A stretch of DNA of 64,000 bases from a bacterium (lineage in GTDB: Bacteria; Planctomycetota; SZUA-567): contig QKCJ01000031.1 of assembly GCA_003245715.1 (NCBI GenBank), positions 124,001 to 188,000 on the forward strand, written 5' to 3'. The translations under genes were made by a program, and so were the position numbers. The first letter of the stretch is position 1, and the number at the start of each line of letters is the position of its first letter. A model generated the notes under the pieces. That model saw only the letters and a list, made by a program, of their open reading frames with translations. It did not search any database and had not been told where the DNA came from. Shown here one piece after another: positions 9,633 through 18,535 of the stretch.

Positions 9633-10379
9633 TTATTTGCGGGATTCAACATCGCCAGACCAGACGGTTTTCAGGGTATCATCAGCCAGTTTGACAATCG
9701 CCTCGCCATTTTTCCCGAAATCATAAAGCATGCCACAACAGCGATCTGCGCCATCACCAATCATCACCTCTTCTCCTATTTTCCAGCAGACCTCCAGCCA
9801 GCGCTCCCTGATAACAGAAAACCCGCCCTGTTCCCATTTATTTATCCAGGGTGTAATAAATCCAAGAAGGTTCTTCAGTTCATCTCTCAGATCATAGGTT
9901 TTGCCACCAATTATACAGGCTGAGACCGCAGGCTTGTCAATACCGACCACATCTTCCGCAGTCATATTCATATTTAAACCGACACCAAGGATAATGTTAT
10001 CAATATTGCCAGCGCCTTCAGAACTGAAACGCTCAGAGAGTATTCCACAAATTTTCGCGTCCCCAATCATCAGATCGTTGGGCCATTTACACCGCGCGTC
10101 AATCCCGATTGATGATAAATATTCTTTTACACCAATAGAAACTGCCATCGGCAGTGATGCAATGGCAGGAAAACCGGCAGTAGAAATAAAAAAAATTGAG
10201 AAAGTTAAATTTTTTCCGGCCGGGGCAATCCATTTGCGGTCATAACGCCCACGACCACCTGTTTGCTTAACTGCTGACAAAACAGTACCTTGTACTACAT
10301 CACCCGCCCTTGCAAGATCAGCTAATTCCGTATTGGTTGAGACAGATTCTTCAACCCAGATAATTTTACTGTACTCCAT
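9633..10379 (-). CDS. birA: Biotin--protein ligase (no DNA-binding domain)
   Basis: This is a 248-residue class I ligase beginning directly with the catalytic domain. It has the biotinyl-AMP loop GRGRYDRKW at about residues 48-56, CKWPNDLMIG and an SH3-like C-terminal part. It activates biotin with ATP and attaches it to carrier lysines. The nearest client is the biotinyl domain of OadA, encoded divergently 0.6 kb away. It lacks the N-terminal helix-turn-helix of E. coli BirA, so it should not act as a biotin repressor. ATG 10379 is preferred because a purine-rich AGAAAGAAG precedes it; an in-frame ATG at 10406 has no ribosome site. Confidence 0.92.
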   Translation of the reverse strand: MEYSKIIWVEESVSTNTELADLARAGDVVQGTVLSAVKQTGGRGRYDRKWIAPAGKNLTFSIFFISTAGFPAIASLPMAVSIGVKEYLSSIGIDARCKWPNDLMIGDAKICGILSERFSSEGAGNIDNIILGVGLNMNMTAEDVVGIDKPAVSACIIGGKTYDLRDELKNLLGFITPWINKWEQGGFSVIRERWLEVCWKIGEEVMIGDGADRCCGMLYDFGKNGEAIVKLADDTLKTVWSGDVESRK

Positions 10380-10480
10380 TGACTTCTTTCTACATTCAGG
10401 TAGCATCTACACAATACAAACAAATAATTATCGAAAGTCAAATATTGTTACGATACGTTTGTTTTTTTTAAAAAAAGGGG

Positions 10481-10509
10481 TTGTCAAATTTCGGCTTTTA
10501 TGCTATTAT
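10481..10509 (+). promoter_or_regulatory. Sigma-70-type promoter of the oad operon
   Basis: The -35 is TTGTCA (10481-10486). After a 17-base spacer comes an extended -10, TGC followed by TATTAT (10504-10509). Transcription should start near 10516, giving a leader of about 160 nt before oadG. The leader contains an 8-bp inverted repeat, ATTTTGGT/ACCAAAAT (about 10517-10524 with 10553-10560). I recognise no riboswitch in it. Confidence 0.75.
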
Positions 10510-10675
10510 CGTCGAAATTTTGGTGAACGCAAGAAAAAACCGCTACACCCCTACCAAAATGATAACTTTCACAATACCAACGTGTTAGCACGGTCAGCAG
10601 ACCGGATCACAGCCGATACGTTCAAAACTAAAAAAACGATACTTTTTTTATCGATTTTGCATAAAGGATCTCACT

Positions 10676-10909
10676 ATGGAAGCAACATTTGGAAACGGAA
10701 TTGAGTTACTGTTCCTGGGAATGGGCGGGGTTTTCATATTCCTCATCATTCTGGTCTGTCTGATGAATGTCTCAGCATCTTTCTTCAAGAAATACGCACA
10801 TCTCTTCCCAGAAGAAGCAGAAAAGACAGCCGCACCCAAGAAGCCAGCAGCAAGCGGCAATGATGATATCGCAATTGTTATGGCTGCGATCACATCATAC
10901 AACAAATAA
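10676..10909 (+). CDS. oadG: Oxaloacetate decarboxylase gamma subunit
   Basis: The protein has 77 residues: one transmembrane helix near the N-terminus (about residues 9-32), then a short cytoplasmic tail rich in Ala, Pro and Lys (EKTAAPKKPAAS). This is the standard shape and size of OadG, which anchors OadA to the OadB membrane subunit and helps assemble the Na+ pump. AAAGGA lies shortly before the ATG. It is followed after 46 bases by oadA, the usual gene order. Sequence conservation in OadG is weak, so the call leans on topology and context. Confidence 0.88.
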   Translation: MEATFGNGIELLFLGMGGVFIFLIILVCLMNVSASFFKKYAHLFPEEAEKTAAPKKPAASGNDDIAIVMAAITSYNK

Positions 10910-10955
10910 TTTTAACAGAATTACCTTATTTATAATAACTTAGAGGAGAACGACC

Positions 10956-12773
10956 GTGGCAAAGAAACTTGTAAAATTCATGTGCACAGCGTTCCGTGAC
11001 GGCTTTCAGTCTGTATACGGCGCCCGTGTGTTCACCAAGGATTTCATGCCTGCTGTAGAAGCAGCAAGAGACGCAGGTATCGACTGGTTTGAGGCAGGTG
11101 GCGGCGCACGCTTCCAGTCTCTGTATTTCTACTGCAACGAAGATGCTTTTGACATGATGGACACCTTCCGCAAGGTCGCCGGTCCTAATGCCAACCTGCA
11201 GACACTTGCCCGTGGTGCTAACGTTGTTGGTCTGGACAGCCAGCCACGCGACGTTATCGACCTGCACGCCAAGATGTTCAAGAAGCACGGCATGACTACT
11301 ATCCGTAACTTTGATGCTCTTAACGACGTCAACAACCTTATCGACTCAGGTAGGTCAATTGTTGAAGCCGGCCTCAAGCACCAGGTTTCTGTCACCATGA
11401 TGGAACTTCCTCCAAGCTGTTCAGGCGCTCACGACGTTGAGTTCTACAAGAAGACCCTTCAGGACATCCTTGACGCTAATATTCCATTTGACAGCGTATG
11501 TTTCAAGGACGCTTCAGGTACATCAGTACCAAGCAAGGTTTACGAAACAATGAAGATGGCGCGCGAACTTCTTGGCAAGGACGTTATGATTAACTTCCAC
11601 AGCCACGAAACTGCCGGTATCGGCGCTCTTGGCTACCGCGCTGCCCTTGATGGCGGCGCTGACGCTATTGACCTTTCAATGACACCTGCTTCAGGTGGTA
11701 CATGTCAGCCTGATATCCTGACAATGTGGCACGCCCTCCGCGGAACTGAGTACGACCTCGGCATTGATCCGGACAAGATCCGCGCTGCTGAAGAAGTATT
11801 CAAGGACTGCATGAAGGACTACCCGGACAACCCGGAAGCCAAGGCTGTTGAACCGCTCATTCCTTGGAGTCCGATGCCTGGTGGCGCACTTACAGCCAAC
11901 ACCGAAATGCTTCGTGATAACGGTCTGATGGATAAGTATGAAGACTGTATCAAGGCTATGAGTGAAGTTGTTGTAAAGGGTGGCTTCGGCACATCAGTTA
12001 CACCTGTTTCACAGTTCTACTTCCAGCAGGCTTTCAACAACGTAATGTTCGGCCCATGGGAAAAGATTGCTGACGGTTACGGCAAGATGGTTCTGGGTTA
12101 CTTCGGTAAGACCCCGGTTGCTCCGGATCCGGAAATCGTCAAGCTCTGCAGCAAGCAGCTCGGCCTTGAACCGACAACAGAAAAGCCTGTTGACATCAAC
12201 GACAAAGATCCGAACAAGGGTCTTGACGCTGCTAAGAAAATGCTCACTGATGCTGGTATCTCAGACCTCTCAGATGAAAACGTCTTTATCGCCGCAACCT
12301 GCAAGGAAAAAGGCATCGCCTTCCTCAAGGGTGAAGCTACTGTTGGTGTCCGCAAGATCAGCAAGAAGGACAAGACCGCTGCAGCTCCTGCTGCCGCTGG
12401 CGAAGAAGGCTACACAGTTACTGTTAACGGCAAAGCATATGAAGTTCTCGTTAATGGCGGTTCAGCTACTATCAACGGCAAGAACTACTCAATCGATGTC
12501 AAGGAAGGTGTTTCAGGCGCTCACTCAGTTCCGGCTGCAGGTGCAGGCGCAAGTGCTGATTCAACCACCATCAACTCACCACTTCCAGGTGCAGTTATCC
12601 GCGTAACCGCTTCAGTTGGTGACAGCGTCAGCGAAGGTGATGAAATCCTCGTTATCGAAGCCATGAAGATGGAAACCCCGATCAAGGCTCCATGCTCGGG
12701 TACAGTTACTGCGATTTCAGTCGGTGCCGGTGACAAGATCACTGCCGGTCAGGCTCTGGCAAGCATCAACTAG
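10956..12773 (+). CDS. oadA: Oxaloacetate decarboxylase alpha subunit (biotin-carrying)
   Basis: The 605-residue protein starts at GTG with AGGAG upstream. The N-terminal two thirds is the carboxyltransferase TIM barrel of the pyruvate carboxylase/HMGL family, with the metal-binding block NFHSHETAG. A proline/alanine-containing linker leads to a C-terminal biotinyl domain with EAMKMETP, biotinylated Lys about residue 571. It transfers CO2 from oxaloacetate to biotin; OadB then decarboxylates carboxybiotin and drives Na+ export. The DNA shows the strong codon bias of a highly expressed gene. A methylmalonyl-CoA decarboxylase or glutaconyl-CoA alpha subunit would lack this carboxyltransferase type. 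Confidence 0.95.
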   Translation: MAKKLVKFMCTAFRDGFQSVYGARVFTKDFMPAVEAARDAGIDWFEAGGGARFQSLYFYCNEDAFDMMDTFRKVAGPNANLQTLARGANVVGLDSQPRDVIDLHAKMFKKHGMTTIRNFDALNDVNNLIDSGRSIVEAGLKHQVSVTMMELPPSCSGAHDVEFYKKTLQDILDANIPFDSVCFKDASGTSVPSKVYETMKMARELLGKDVMINFHSHETAGIGALGYRAALDGGADAIDLSMTPASGGTCQPDILTMWHALRGTEYDLGIDPDKIRAAEEVFKDCMKDYPDNPEAKAVEPLIPWSPMPGGALTANTEMLRDNGLMDKYEDCIKAMSEVVVKGGFGTSVTPVSQFYFQQAFNNVMFGPWEKIADGYGKMVLGYFGKTPVAPDPEIVKLCSKQLGLEPTTEKPVDINDKDPNKGLDAAKKMLTDAGISDLSDENVFIAATCKEKGIAFLKGEATVGVRKISKKDKTAAAPAAAGEEGYTVTVNGKAYEVLVNGGSATINGKNYSIDVKEGVSGAHSVPAAGAGASADSTTINSPLPGAVIRVTASVGDSVSEGDEILVIEAMKMETPIKAPCSGTVTAISVGAGDKITAGQALASIN

Positions 12774-12830
12774 TTAATGGTTACCAGTTAGCAGGAACTT
12801 TTGTTTAATCAATTACTTTAGGAGCAAATT

Positions 12831-14261
12831 GTGAATAGCAATACATTTAAAAGCTGGTTGCCAAGGCTTGGGGTGATGATAATTTTCGCCCTGACGCTGA
12901 TGAGCGCCGGCATCTACGCTCAGGAAGGGGAAGGTGCTACCCCTGACAAGAAAGAGCAGTCTGGAAGTATCTTTAAAAGCACGGGTATTTACGGCTTCAT
13001 TAACGGTGACAAAGTTGCTGAAGAAAAACAGGCAGCTCGTGTCGAAGATCACAAGCACCGCCTCAATGCACTCAAAGAAGGTCTTGTTCCAAACGCAACT
13101 AACGAGCAGGCTTCTGCAGCAATTGAAGCGATGGACGGAACTCACCACGCGGCCAATAAAAAAGGACTGTTTCCAATAGGTCTGGGGCAGTTTATCATGA
13201 TCTTTGTCGGTATCCTGCTGATCTATCTGGCAATCTTTCGAGGTTTTGAGCCGCTGCTGCTTCTGCCTATCGGTTTTGGTGGTATACTTGCAAATATCCC
13301 GATGGCTGGCATTGCCGAAGCCGGCGCCGGCAGCATGGGTGATGGCTTCCTGCATATCATGTACAGCTTCGGTGTGACCAACGGTTTCTTCCCGCTGCTG
13401 ATCTTCATGGGCGTTGGCGCGATGACCGACTTCGGTCCGCTGATCGCTAACCCCAGCACCGCCCTTCTGGGTGCTGCAGCGCAGTTTGGTATCTTCACCA
13501 CGCTCGTTGGTGCGATTGCGTTCAACTTCAATATGGTTGAAGCCGCATCTATCGGTATCATCGGTGGTGCAGACGGCCCGACCTCAATCTTTGTTGCCAG
13601 CCAGCTGGCTCCACACCTTCTTGGTGCGATTGCGGTTGCCGCATATTCTTATATGGCACTTGTGCCGATCATCCAGCCACCGATCATGAACGCTCTGACC
13701 CCGGTTGCTGAACGCAAGATTGAGATGAAACAGCTCCGCCACGTCAGCAAGGTAGAAAAGATTGTCTTCCCGCTGATCGTTCTTGGCCTGTGTGCGCTGC
13801 TTCTTCCCGATGCGTGTCCGCTGATTGGTGCATTGATGTTCGGTAACCTCGCCAAGGAATCAGGCGCAGTTGACCGTCTGTCAAACTGCATGCAGAACGA
13901 GCTTATCAATATCGTTACAATCATGCTCGGTCTCTCTGTCGGCTCAAAGCTTCAGGCAGACAAGTTCCTCAATGCAGACACTCTATTCATTCTGGTTCTG
14001 GGGCTGATTGCCTTCAGCTTCGGTACTGCGGCCGGTGTTCTGCTTGCCCGTCTGATGAGCAAGATCAGCAAGAACCCGATCAACCCGCTTATCGGCGCGG
14101 CGGGCGTTTCCGCGGTTCCCATGGCAGCGCGTGTTGTTAACGGGGTTGGTCTCAAGAACAACCCGCATAACTTCCTGCTGATGCATGCGATGGGGCCGAA
14201 CGTTGCCGGTGTTATCGGCTCGGCGGTTGCGGCGGGCATACTGCTCTCCCAGTTGCGTTAA
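12831..14261 (+). CDS. oadB: Oxaloacetate decarboxylase beta subunit, Na+ pump
   Basis: The 476-residue integral membrane protein starts at GTG after a GGAG site. The conserved OadB motif [10 protein letters not shown] is present, and there are about nine hydrophobic segments. OadB decarboxylates carboxybiotin on OadA and couples this to export of Na+. The family core is about 375-430 residues; here about 115 extra residues precede it. They consist of a signal-like hydrophobic stretch (about 13-30) and a charged segment of about 80 residues likely outside the membrane. The extension is real by reading frame and codon use, and similar ones occur in some sodium-pump beta subunits. Its role is unknown. 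Confidence 0.95.
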   Translation: MNSNTFKSWLPRLGVMIIFALTLMSAGIYAQEGEGATPDKKEQSGSIFKSTGIYGFINGDKVAEEKQAARVEDHKHRLNALKEGLVPNATNEQASAAIEAMDGTHHAANKKGLFPIGLGQFIMIFVGILLIYLAIFRGFEPLLLLPIGFGGILANIPMAGIAEAGAGSMGDGFLHIMYSFGVTNGFFPLLIFMGVGAMTDFGPLIANPSTALLGAAAQFGIFTTLVGAIAFNFNMVEAASIGIIGGADGPTSIFVASQLAPHLLGAIAVAAYSYMALVPIIQPPIMNALTPVAERKIEMKQLRHVSKVEKIVFPLIVLGLCALLLPDACPLIGALMFGNLAKESGAVDRLSNCMQNELINIVTIMLGLSVGSKLQADKFLNADTLFILVLGLIAFSFGTAAGVLLARLMSKISKNPINPLIGAAGVSAVPMAARVVNGVGLKNNPHNFLLMHAMGPNVAGVIGSAVAAGILLSQLR

Positions 14262-14274
14262 TCATTATCATTTT

Positions 14275-14299
14275 GGGGAGGATTTTTCCTCCCCTTTTT
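14275..14299 (+). terminator. Rho-independent terminator after oadB
   Basis: The stem GGGGAGGA/TCCTCCCC has a four-base T loop and is followed by TTTTT. It lies 14 bases after the oadB stop and separates the oad operon from pckG. Confidence 0.9.
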
Positions 14300-14462
14300 A
14301 TGGTAAAGGCCCAGACAACCTTAAACGCTGCGGATAACGCATAAAACCGGAAGGGATTAAGGGCGGGGCTGAAAATTTAAAAATTATAAATTTGTAATTA
14401 TTATTGTGAGGTTCGATTGGGAACTGTTTTTCTGTATATTTTTTATTAAGGAGTACTAAGCA

Positions 14463-16409
14463 ATGGCAAGACTCGAACTCAAAAAAGGCGTTGACATCGT
14501 AGCAGATCTCGGGGGCGTCAAGACCCTTGATGAAGCCAAGGCAATTTTTGCTGACAAATGTGATGCAGCAAACCTAGCTAAAGTTGGCACCATCAAGACT
14601 GAAGACGCACTTATCAAGATCGCTAACGCTGTAGCTATGATGCAGCCTGATTCAGTTTGGTTCAACTCCGGAAGCGAAGAAGACTGTCAGTACGCACGTG
14701 ATATGGCTATTGAAAATGGTGAAGAGTTCAAGATGAAGCTTCCTAACCAGACCTGCCACTTCGACCTTCCTGAAGACCAGGGTCGTATGGTAAGCCAGAC
14801 CTTCTACATCGTCAACGAAGACGAAGATATCTCTGTTCTGGCTAAGAAGATGGTTCGTAGCGAAGCTTACGAAGACATCAAGGGCAAGATGGTCGGCATC
14901 ATGAAGGGCCGCACCATGCTGGTTTCAATCTGGAATCGTGGCCCAGCTGGCGCAAAGGCGGCTGTTCCTGCCATCATGATTACCGACAGCTTCTACGTTG
15001 TTCACTCAGGTAACATCCTCTATCCAAACGTATTCAGCAGCTTTGACTCTGAAGTTTCACGTACCGGCGGCATCTTCTTCTGCAACTGCCACTCAACTGG
15101 CGACCTCTGCAGCGAGAACATTCCAAACGCACGTATCTTCATGGACCGCAGCTGGTTCACCTGCTACTCATGCATGTGTACCTATGCTGGTAACACCCTG
15201 CTTCTGAAGAAGGGTAACCACCGCTTTACCGTTGACCTCTGCACCTACTACCGTCAGGAAAGCATGCTTTCAGAACACATGTTCATCACCGGTATGACCG
15301 GACCTGGCGGACGTGTAACCTTCATGGCTGGTGCTGCTCCTTCAGGCTGTGGCAAGACAACAACTGCTATGGTTGGTACAAACTTCATCGGTGACGACCT
15401 GGCTCAGATCTGGATTGAAAACGATGGTACTATTCGCGGTGTTAACCCGGAAATCGGTATCTTCGGTATCATCAAGGACGTAAACTGGGAAGGCGACCCA
15501 TACCTGATGAAGTGTATCAGCGGACAGAAGCCGTCTGAACTCATCTGGTCAAACATCGGTGTTGACGCTGACCTCAACCCACACTGGGAAGGCAGCGGCG
15601 AAGAACTTCCAGCTAAGTGCATCAAGCACTACTCAGCTCAGGAATGGACACCAGCAAGCGACGAACCGGTTTCAAACCCTAACGCACGTTTCACCCTCAG
15701 CTGCGAACAGATCGAGAACTACGATCAGGCTTCAGCAACCAGCTCAGCCGGTGTCGACCTGAAGGTTATCACCTACTCAGGCCGTGACGCTGACACCATG
15801 GTTCCAGTTTGGGTTGCACGTACTCCTGATGAAGGTGTTGCTATCGGTGCTTCAATCGTTTCAAAGGCTACAGCAACAGAAGTTGGTGCAACCGGTGTTA
15901 ACCGTCAGCCTTGGGCAAACGCTCCGTTCACCCCTGGCCCGCTCTCAGACTACATGGACGCACAGTTCAAGTTCTTCAACTCAGACAAGATCAAGAACAA
16001 GCCTGTTATGGCCGGTCTGAACTACTTCCTCACACACGAAGCACGCGGCAGCAACGGCAAGGGTCTGCTCGGTGAGAAGAAGGACGTTAAGGTATGGCTT
16101 GGCTGGTTGGAACTCTACGCCAACAACGACGTTGAAGCTATCGAAACACCAATCGGTTTTATTCCTAAGTACGAAGACCTCAAGAAGCTCTTTGACGGCA
16201 TCGACAAGGAATACCCGAAGTCACTCTACGACATGCAGTTTGCTCTCTACGTAGACAACATCGTAAAGCGTCTTGACCTTCAGACAGAAGCATACAGCAA
16301 GGAAAAGGATCTTCCGCCACAGCTCTTCAAGGTTTACGAAAAGCAGAAGGCTGAACTCCTGGCCCTCAAAGAGAAGTTCGGTGCTGTTGTTGCTGTTGAA
16401 AACCTCTAA
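14463..16409 (+). CDS. pckG: Phosphoenolpyruvate carboxykinase (GTP)
   Basis: This 648-residue enzyme of the GTP-dependent PEPCK family interconverts oxaloacetate and phosphoenolpyruvate. It carries the P-loop-like kinase motif SGCGKTTT at about residues 294-301 and the substrate-loop Cys region upstream. Sequence and length fit GTP-PEPCK (about 600-640) and not the ATP enzyme (about 530). The start is supported by AAGGAG nine bases upstream. Codon use is strongly biased, as in oadA and glnN, suggesting high expression. Next to Oad it suggests routing of carbon between PEP and C4 acids, probably in the carboxylating direction during fermentation (inference). Confidence 0.95.
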   Translation: MARLELKKGVDIVADLGGVKTLDEAKAIFADKCDAANLAKVGTIKTEDALIKIANAVAMMQPDSVWFNSGSEEDCQYARDMAIENGEEFKMKLPNQTCHFDLPEDQGRMVSQTFYIVNEDEDISVLAKKMVRSEAYEDIKGKMVGIMKGRTMLVSIWNRGPAGAKAAVPAIMITDSFYVVHSGNILYPNVFSSFDSEVSRTGGIFFCNCHSTGDLCSENIPNARIFMDRSWFTCYSCMCTYAGNTLLLKKGNHRFTVDLCTYYRQESMLSEHMFITGMTGPGGRVTFMAGAAPSGCGKTTTAMVGTNFIGDDLAQIWIENDGTIRGVNPEIGIFGIIKDVNWEGDPYLMKCISGQKPSELIWSNIGVDADLNPHWEGSGEELPAKCIKHYSAQEWTPASDEPVSNPNARFTLSCEQIENYDQASATSSAGVDLKVITYSGRDADTMVPVWVARTPDEGVAIGASIVSKATATEVGATGVNRQPWANAPFTPGPLSDYMDAQFKFFNSDKIKNKPVMAGLNYFLTHEARGSNGKGLLGEKKDVKVWLGWLELYANNDVEAIETPIGFIPKYEDLKKLFDGIDKEYPKSLYDMQFALYVDNIVKRLDLQTEAYSKEKDLPPQLFKVYEKQKAELLALKEKFGAVVAVENL

Positions 16410-16500
16410 GAAATACGAAACTGTTGGCGGTTAAATTTTAAGCCCTGTTACACCGGCTATTAACCGTCTGCAGATTCAGGTTTAACGCAAGTAACCATCA

Positions 16501-16530
16501 GGTACCCGGCAATGCCGGGTACCTTTTTTT
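16501..16530 (+). terminator. Rho-independent terminator after pckG
   Basis: A perfect 10-bp stem GGTACCCGGC/GCCGGGTACC with loop AAT is followed by seven T residues. Confidence 0.95.
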
Positions 16531-16580
16531 ATAACAGTCACAAATATCATTCAGAAACAGATAAAAATCGGCGATATCCT

Positions 16581-16609
16581 TTGACAGAAAGTATGTTTTG
16601 TGCTTTAAT
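16581..16609 (+). promoter_or_regulatory. Strong sigma-70-type promoter of the PAS protein gene
   Basis: A consensus -35 TTGACA (16581-16586), a 17-base spacer and an extended -10 (TGC then TTTAAT, 16604-16609). Start of transcription near 16616 leaves a leader of about 15 nt ending in GGAGG. The promoter covers an upstream in-frame ATG (16598), which therefore cannot be the start. Confidence 0.8.
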
Positions 16610-16630
16610 ATTATCGGAGGAATACAGAAT

Positions 16631-18502
16631 ATGAATGAAAGCAGGCATACCTCAGAACGCCTTCGCAAGCGTGTTTTCAGTGAACTGGTCGAACATGTAC
16701 CTGCTGTGTTTTACGATGTTCCGATCTCCTCCGAGAATGACGATGACGAAAACGCAGGTGGCTATGTAAGCCCGCAAGCTCATGATATCCTTGGTTTTAA
16801 GCCGGAAAAGCCCAGTCTCTTCCTTCATAAGTTACTCGAACTTATGCCTGATGAGAACAAAGAGCAACTCAAAAATATATGGAACATCTGCCGGGAAAAA
16901 TGTCATGATTTCTCCTATGAAACAATAATAACAGACAAACGAACCCTCGAACGTTATATCCTTATCAAGGGGACTTATGTACGTTTCGGTGAAGATGGCA
17001 AGCTCCGCCAGACCGGTATGATTATAGATATCAGCGGCCGTAAGCGCATCGAGAATACTCTACGCGCCCGTGAAGAGCGTTACCGCAAAATAACCGAGAC
17101 AATGACGGATTATGTCTTTACCATTATTGTAGAAAATGGCCGCATCAGCGAGACCATCCACGGTGGTGCATGCCAGCCGATAACCGGCTATTCCCCGGAA
17201 GAGTTCACGGCAAACCCAAATTTGTGGCTTGAGATGGTTCACCAGAAGGACCGGGATCTTGTTCTGCGACGTGCGGAGAAGATGATTAACAATGAAGATG
17301 TAGAGCAACTCTCGCATCGCATCATTCATAAAAACGGTCACGTTAAATGGGTTCACAGCACGATTGTCACCCATCGCGACAAAGATGGCAACATACTCTT
17401 CTTCGATGGCCTTATACGTGATATCACAACAGAAAAGCGCCTGGAAGAGATGAACAAGCAGCGTCTTTATATGAATGAAGTTATCATTGAAGCTGTTCCC
17501 TTTGCTGCGGTTCTCCTGAATGAAGACGGTGAAGTTATCGCGGTTAATAACGCCGCCCAGACAATGGGCTTCAATCAGGGTGATTCATGGAACGCGGCAT
17601 GGGATGAAATTAATTCAGCCTACGAATGCACACGCCTGCTCAGTAAAGCCATGGATGAGTCGGCAATAACCACAGAAGAGATTACTCACAAGGATAAGGT
17701 TTATGAAGTGACGCTTGTCCCCAGAGAACCGGATCTGTGTCTGGTGACTTTCTATGATATCACCAAGCGTAAAGAGTACGAAGAGGCACTCAAAGCGGAC
17801 AAACTGATTATCAAATCCATGATGGCTAACCCCCTGACGGCATTTGTACTGGTCGATAAAAACGGTAAATTTGAGGCCGTTAATAACACAGCGGCGCAAC
17901 TTATGGATGTCAGCCCTGGTGAAGCTTCAGGACTGTCACTGCATGAAATATTCCCATACAAGGTAGCCAACCTTCGTCTTGAGATGATCAAGAAGGTTTA
18001 TGACTCCAAAACACCGACCCGTGTCACCGAACATATCAATGGCAAGGACCTTGATACCATGCTTATACCGATTTTGGATGAATACCGCCAGCCAATCAAA
18101 GTTGCACTTTTCTCGCGGGATCTGACCGACGAAAAACGCTCGAGTGAACAACTGCTTGAAACCTATCAGACGCTTATTAATATTGTCGAGTACTCACCTA
18201 ATGCCATCATCTCGCTTGACCTTGAAGGTAAGGTAAAGTTGTGGAATCCTGCAGCGGAAAGAATGTTCGGCTGGAAGTCAGCGGAGATTTACAGCCGTGA
18301 ATTACCGATATTCGGTAATCCGGTGCCGATAGGCATAAAGAAGATTCGCGACAAAATCTATGAAGGAAACCCTGTTGAAAGAATGGCATTTAATGTCCGA
18401 ACCAAGGACGGTGAAGAAATTAATGTCAATATCAGTGCAGCCCCGCTTCTTAATGCGCTGGGAATGGTTAACGGCATTATCAATATAATCGAAAAGCGCT
18501 AG
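16631..18502 (+). CDS. Multi-PAS sensor protein without an output domain
   Basis: The protein has 623 residues from ATG 16631, which has GGAGG ten bases upstream and sits just downstream of a strong promoter. It is soluble, with about five consecutive PAS domains (roughly 20-145, 150-275, 280-385, 390-505, 515-623). PAS_3-type features such as ITGYSPEEF and HKNGHVKWVH are visible, and the PAC-like ends read IIDISGRKR, LIRDITTEKR and FYDITKRKEY. The last PAS ends at the stop codon with no histidine kinase, GGDEF, HTH or phosphatase region. PAS domains bind small ligands or cofactors and mediate signalling. The protein may act through a separate partner or be a truncated kinase; no downstream kinase fragment is present before the convergent gene. 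Confidence 0.85.
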   Translation: MNESRHTSERLRKRVFSELVEHVPAVFYDVPISSENDDDENAGGYVSPQAHDILGFKPEKPSLFLHKLLELMPDENKEQLKNIWNICREKCHDFSYETIITDKRTLERYILIKGTYVRFGEDGKLRQTGMIIDISGRKRIENTLRAREERYRKITETMTDYVFTIIVENGRISETIHGGACQPITGYSPEEFTANPNLWLEMVHQKDRDLVLRRAEKMINNEDVEQLSHRIIHKNGHVKWVHSTIVTHRDKDGNILFFDGLIRDITTEKRLEEMNKQRLYMNEVIIEAVPFAAVLLNEDGEVIAVNNAAQTMGFNQGDSWNAAWDEINSAYECTRLLSKAMDESAITTEEITHKDKVYEVTLVPREPDLCLVTFYDITKRKEYEEALKADKLIIKSMMANPLTAFVLVDKNGKFEAVNNTAAQLMDVSPGEASGLSLHEIFPYKVANLRLEMIKKVYDSKTPTRVTEHINGKDLDTMLIPILDEYRQPIKVALFSRDLTDEKRSSEQLLETYQTLINIVEYSPNAIISLDLEGKVKLWNPAAERMFGWKSAEIYSRELPIFGNPVPIGIKKIRDKIYEGNPVERMAFNVRTKDGEEINVNISAAPLLNALGMVNGIINIIEKR

Positions 18503-18535
18503 ATTTAATTACCAATGCTTAGAGAGTGTTTTTCC

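Noticed and set aside
10516-10675. A riboswitch in the oad leader
   Set aside because: There is one short inverted repeat but no conserved riboswitch core that I recognise.
12813-13355. A 180-codon minus-strand frame opposite oadB
   Set aside because: It runs antisense to a conserved gene with clear motifs; composition looks like a shadow frame.
16598-16630. ATG at 16598 as start of the PAS protein
   Set aside because: It lies inside the promoter spacer, and ATG 16631 has GGAGG at ten bases.
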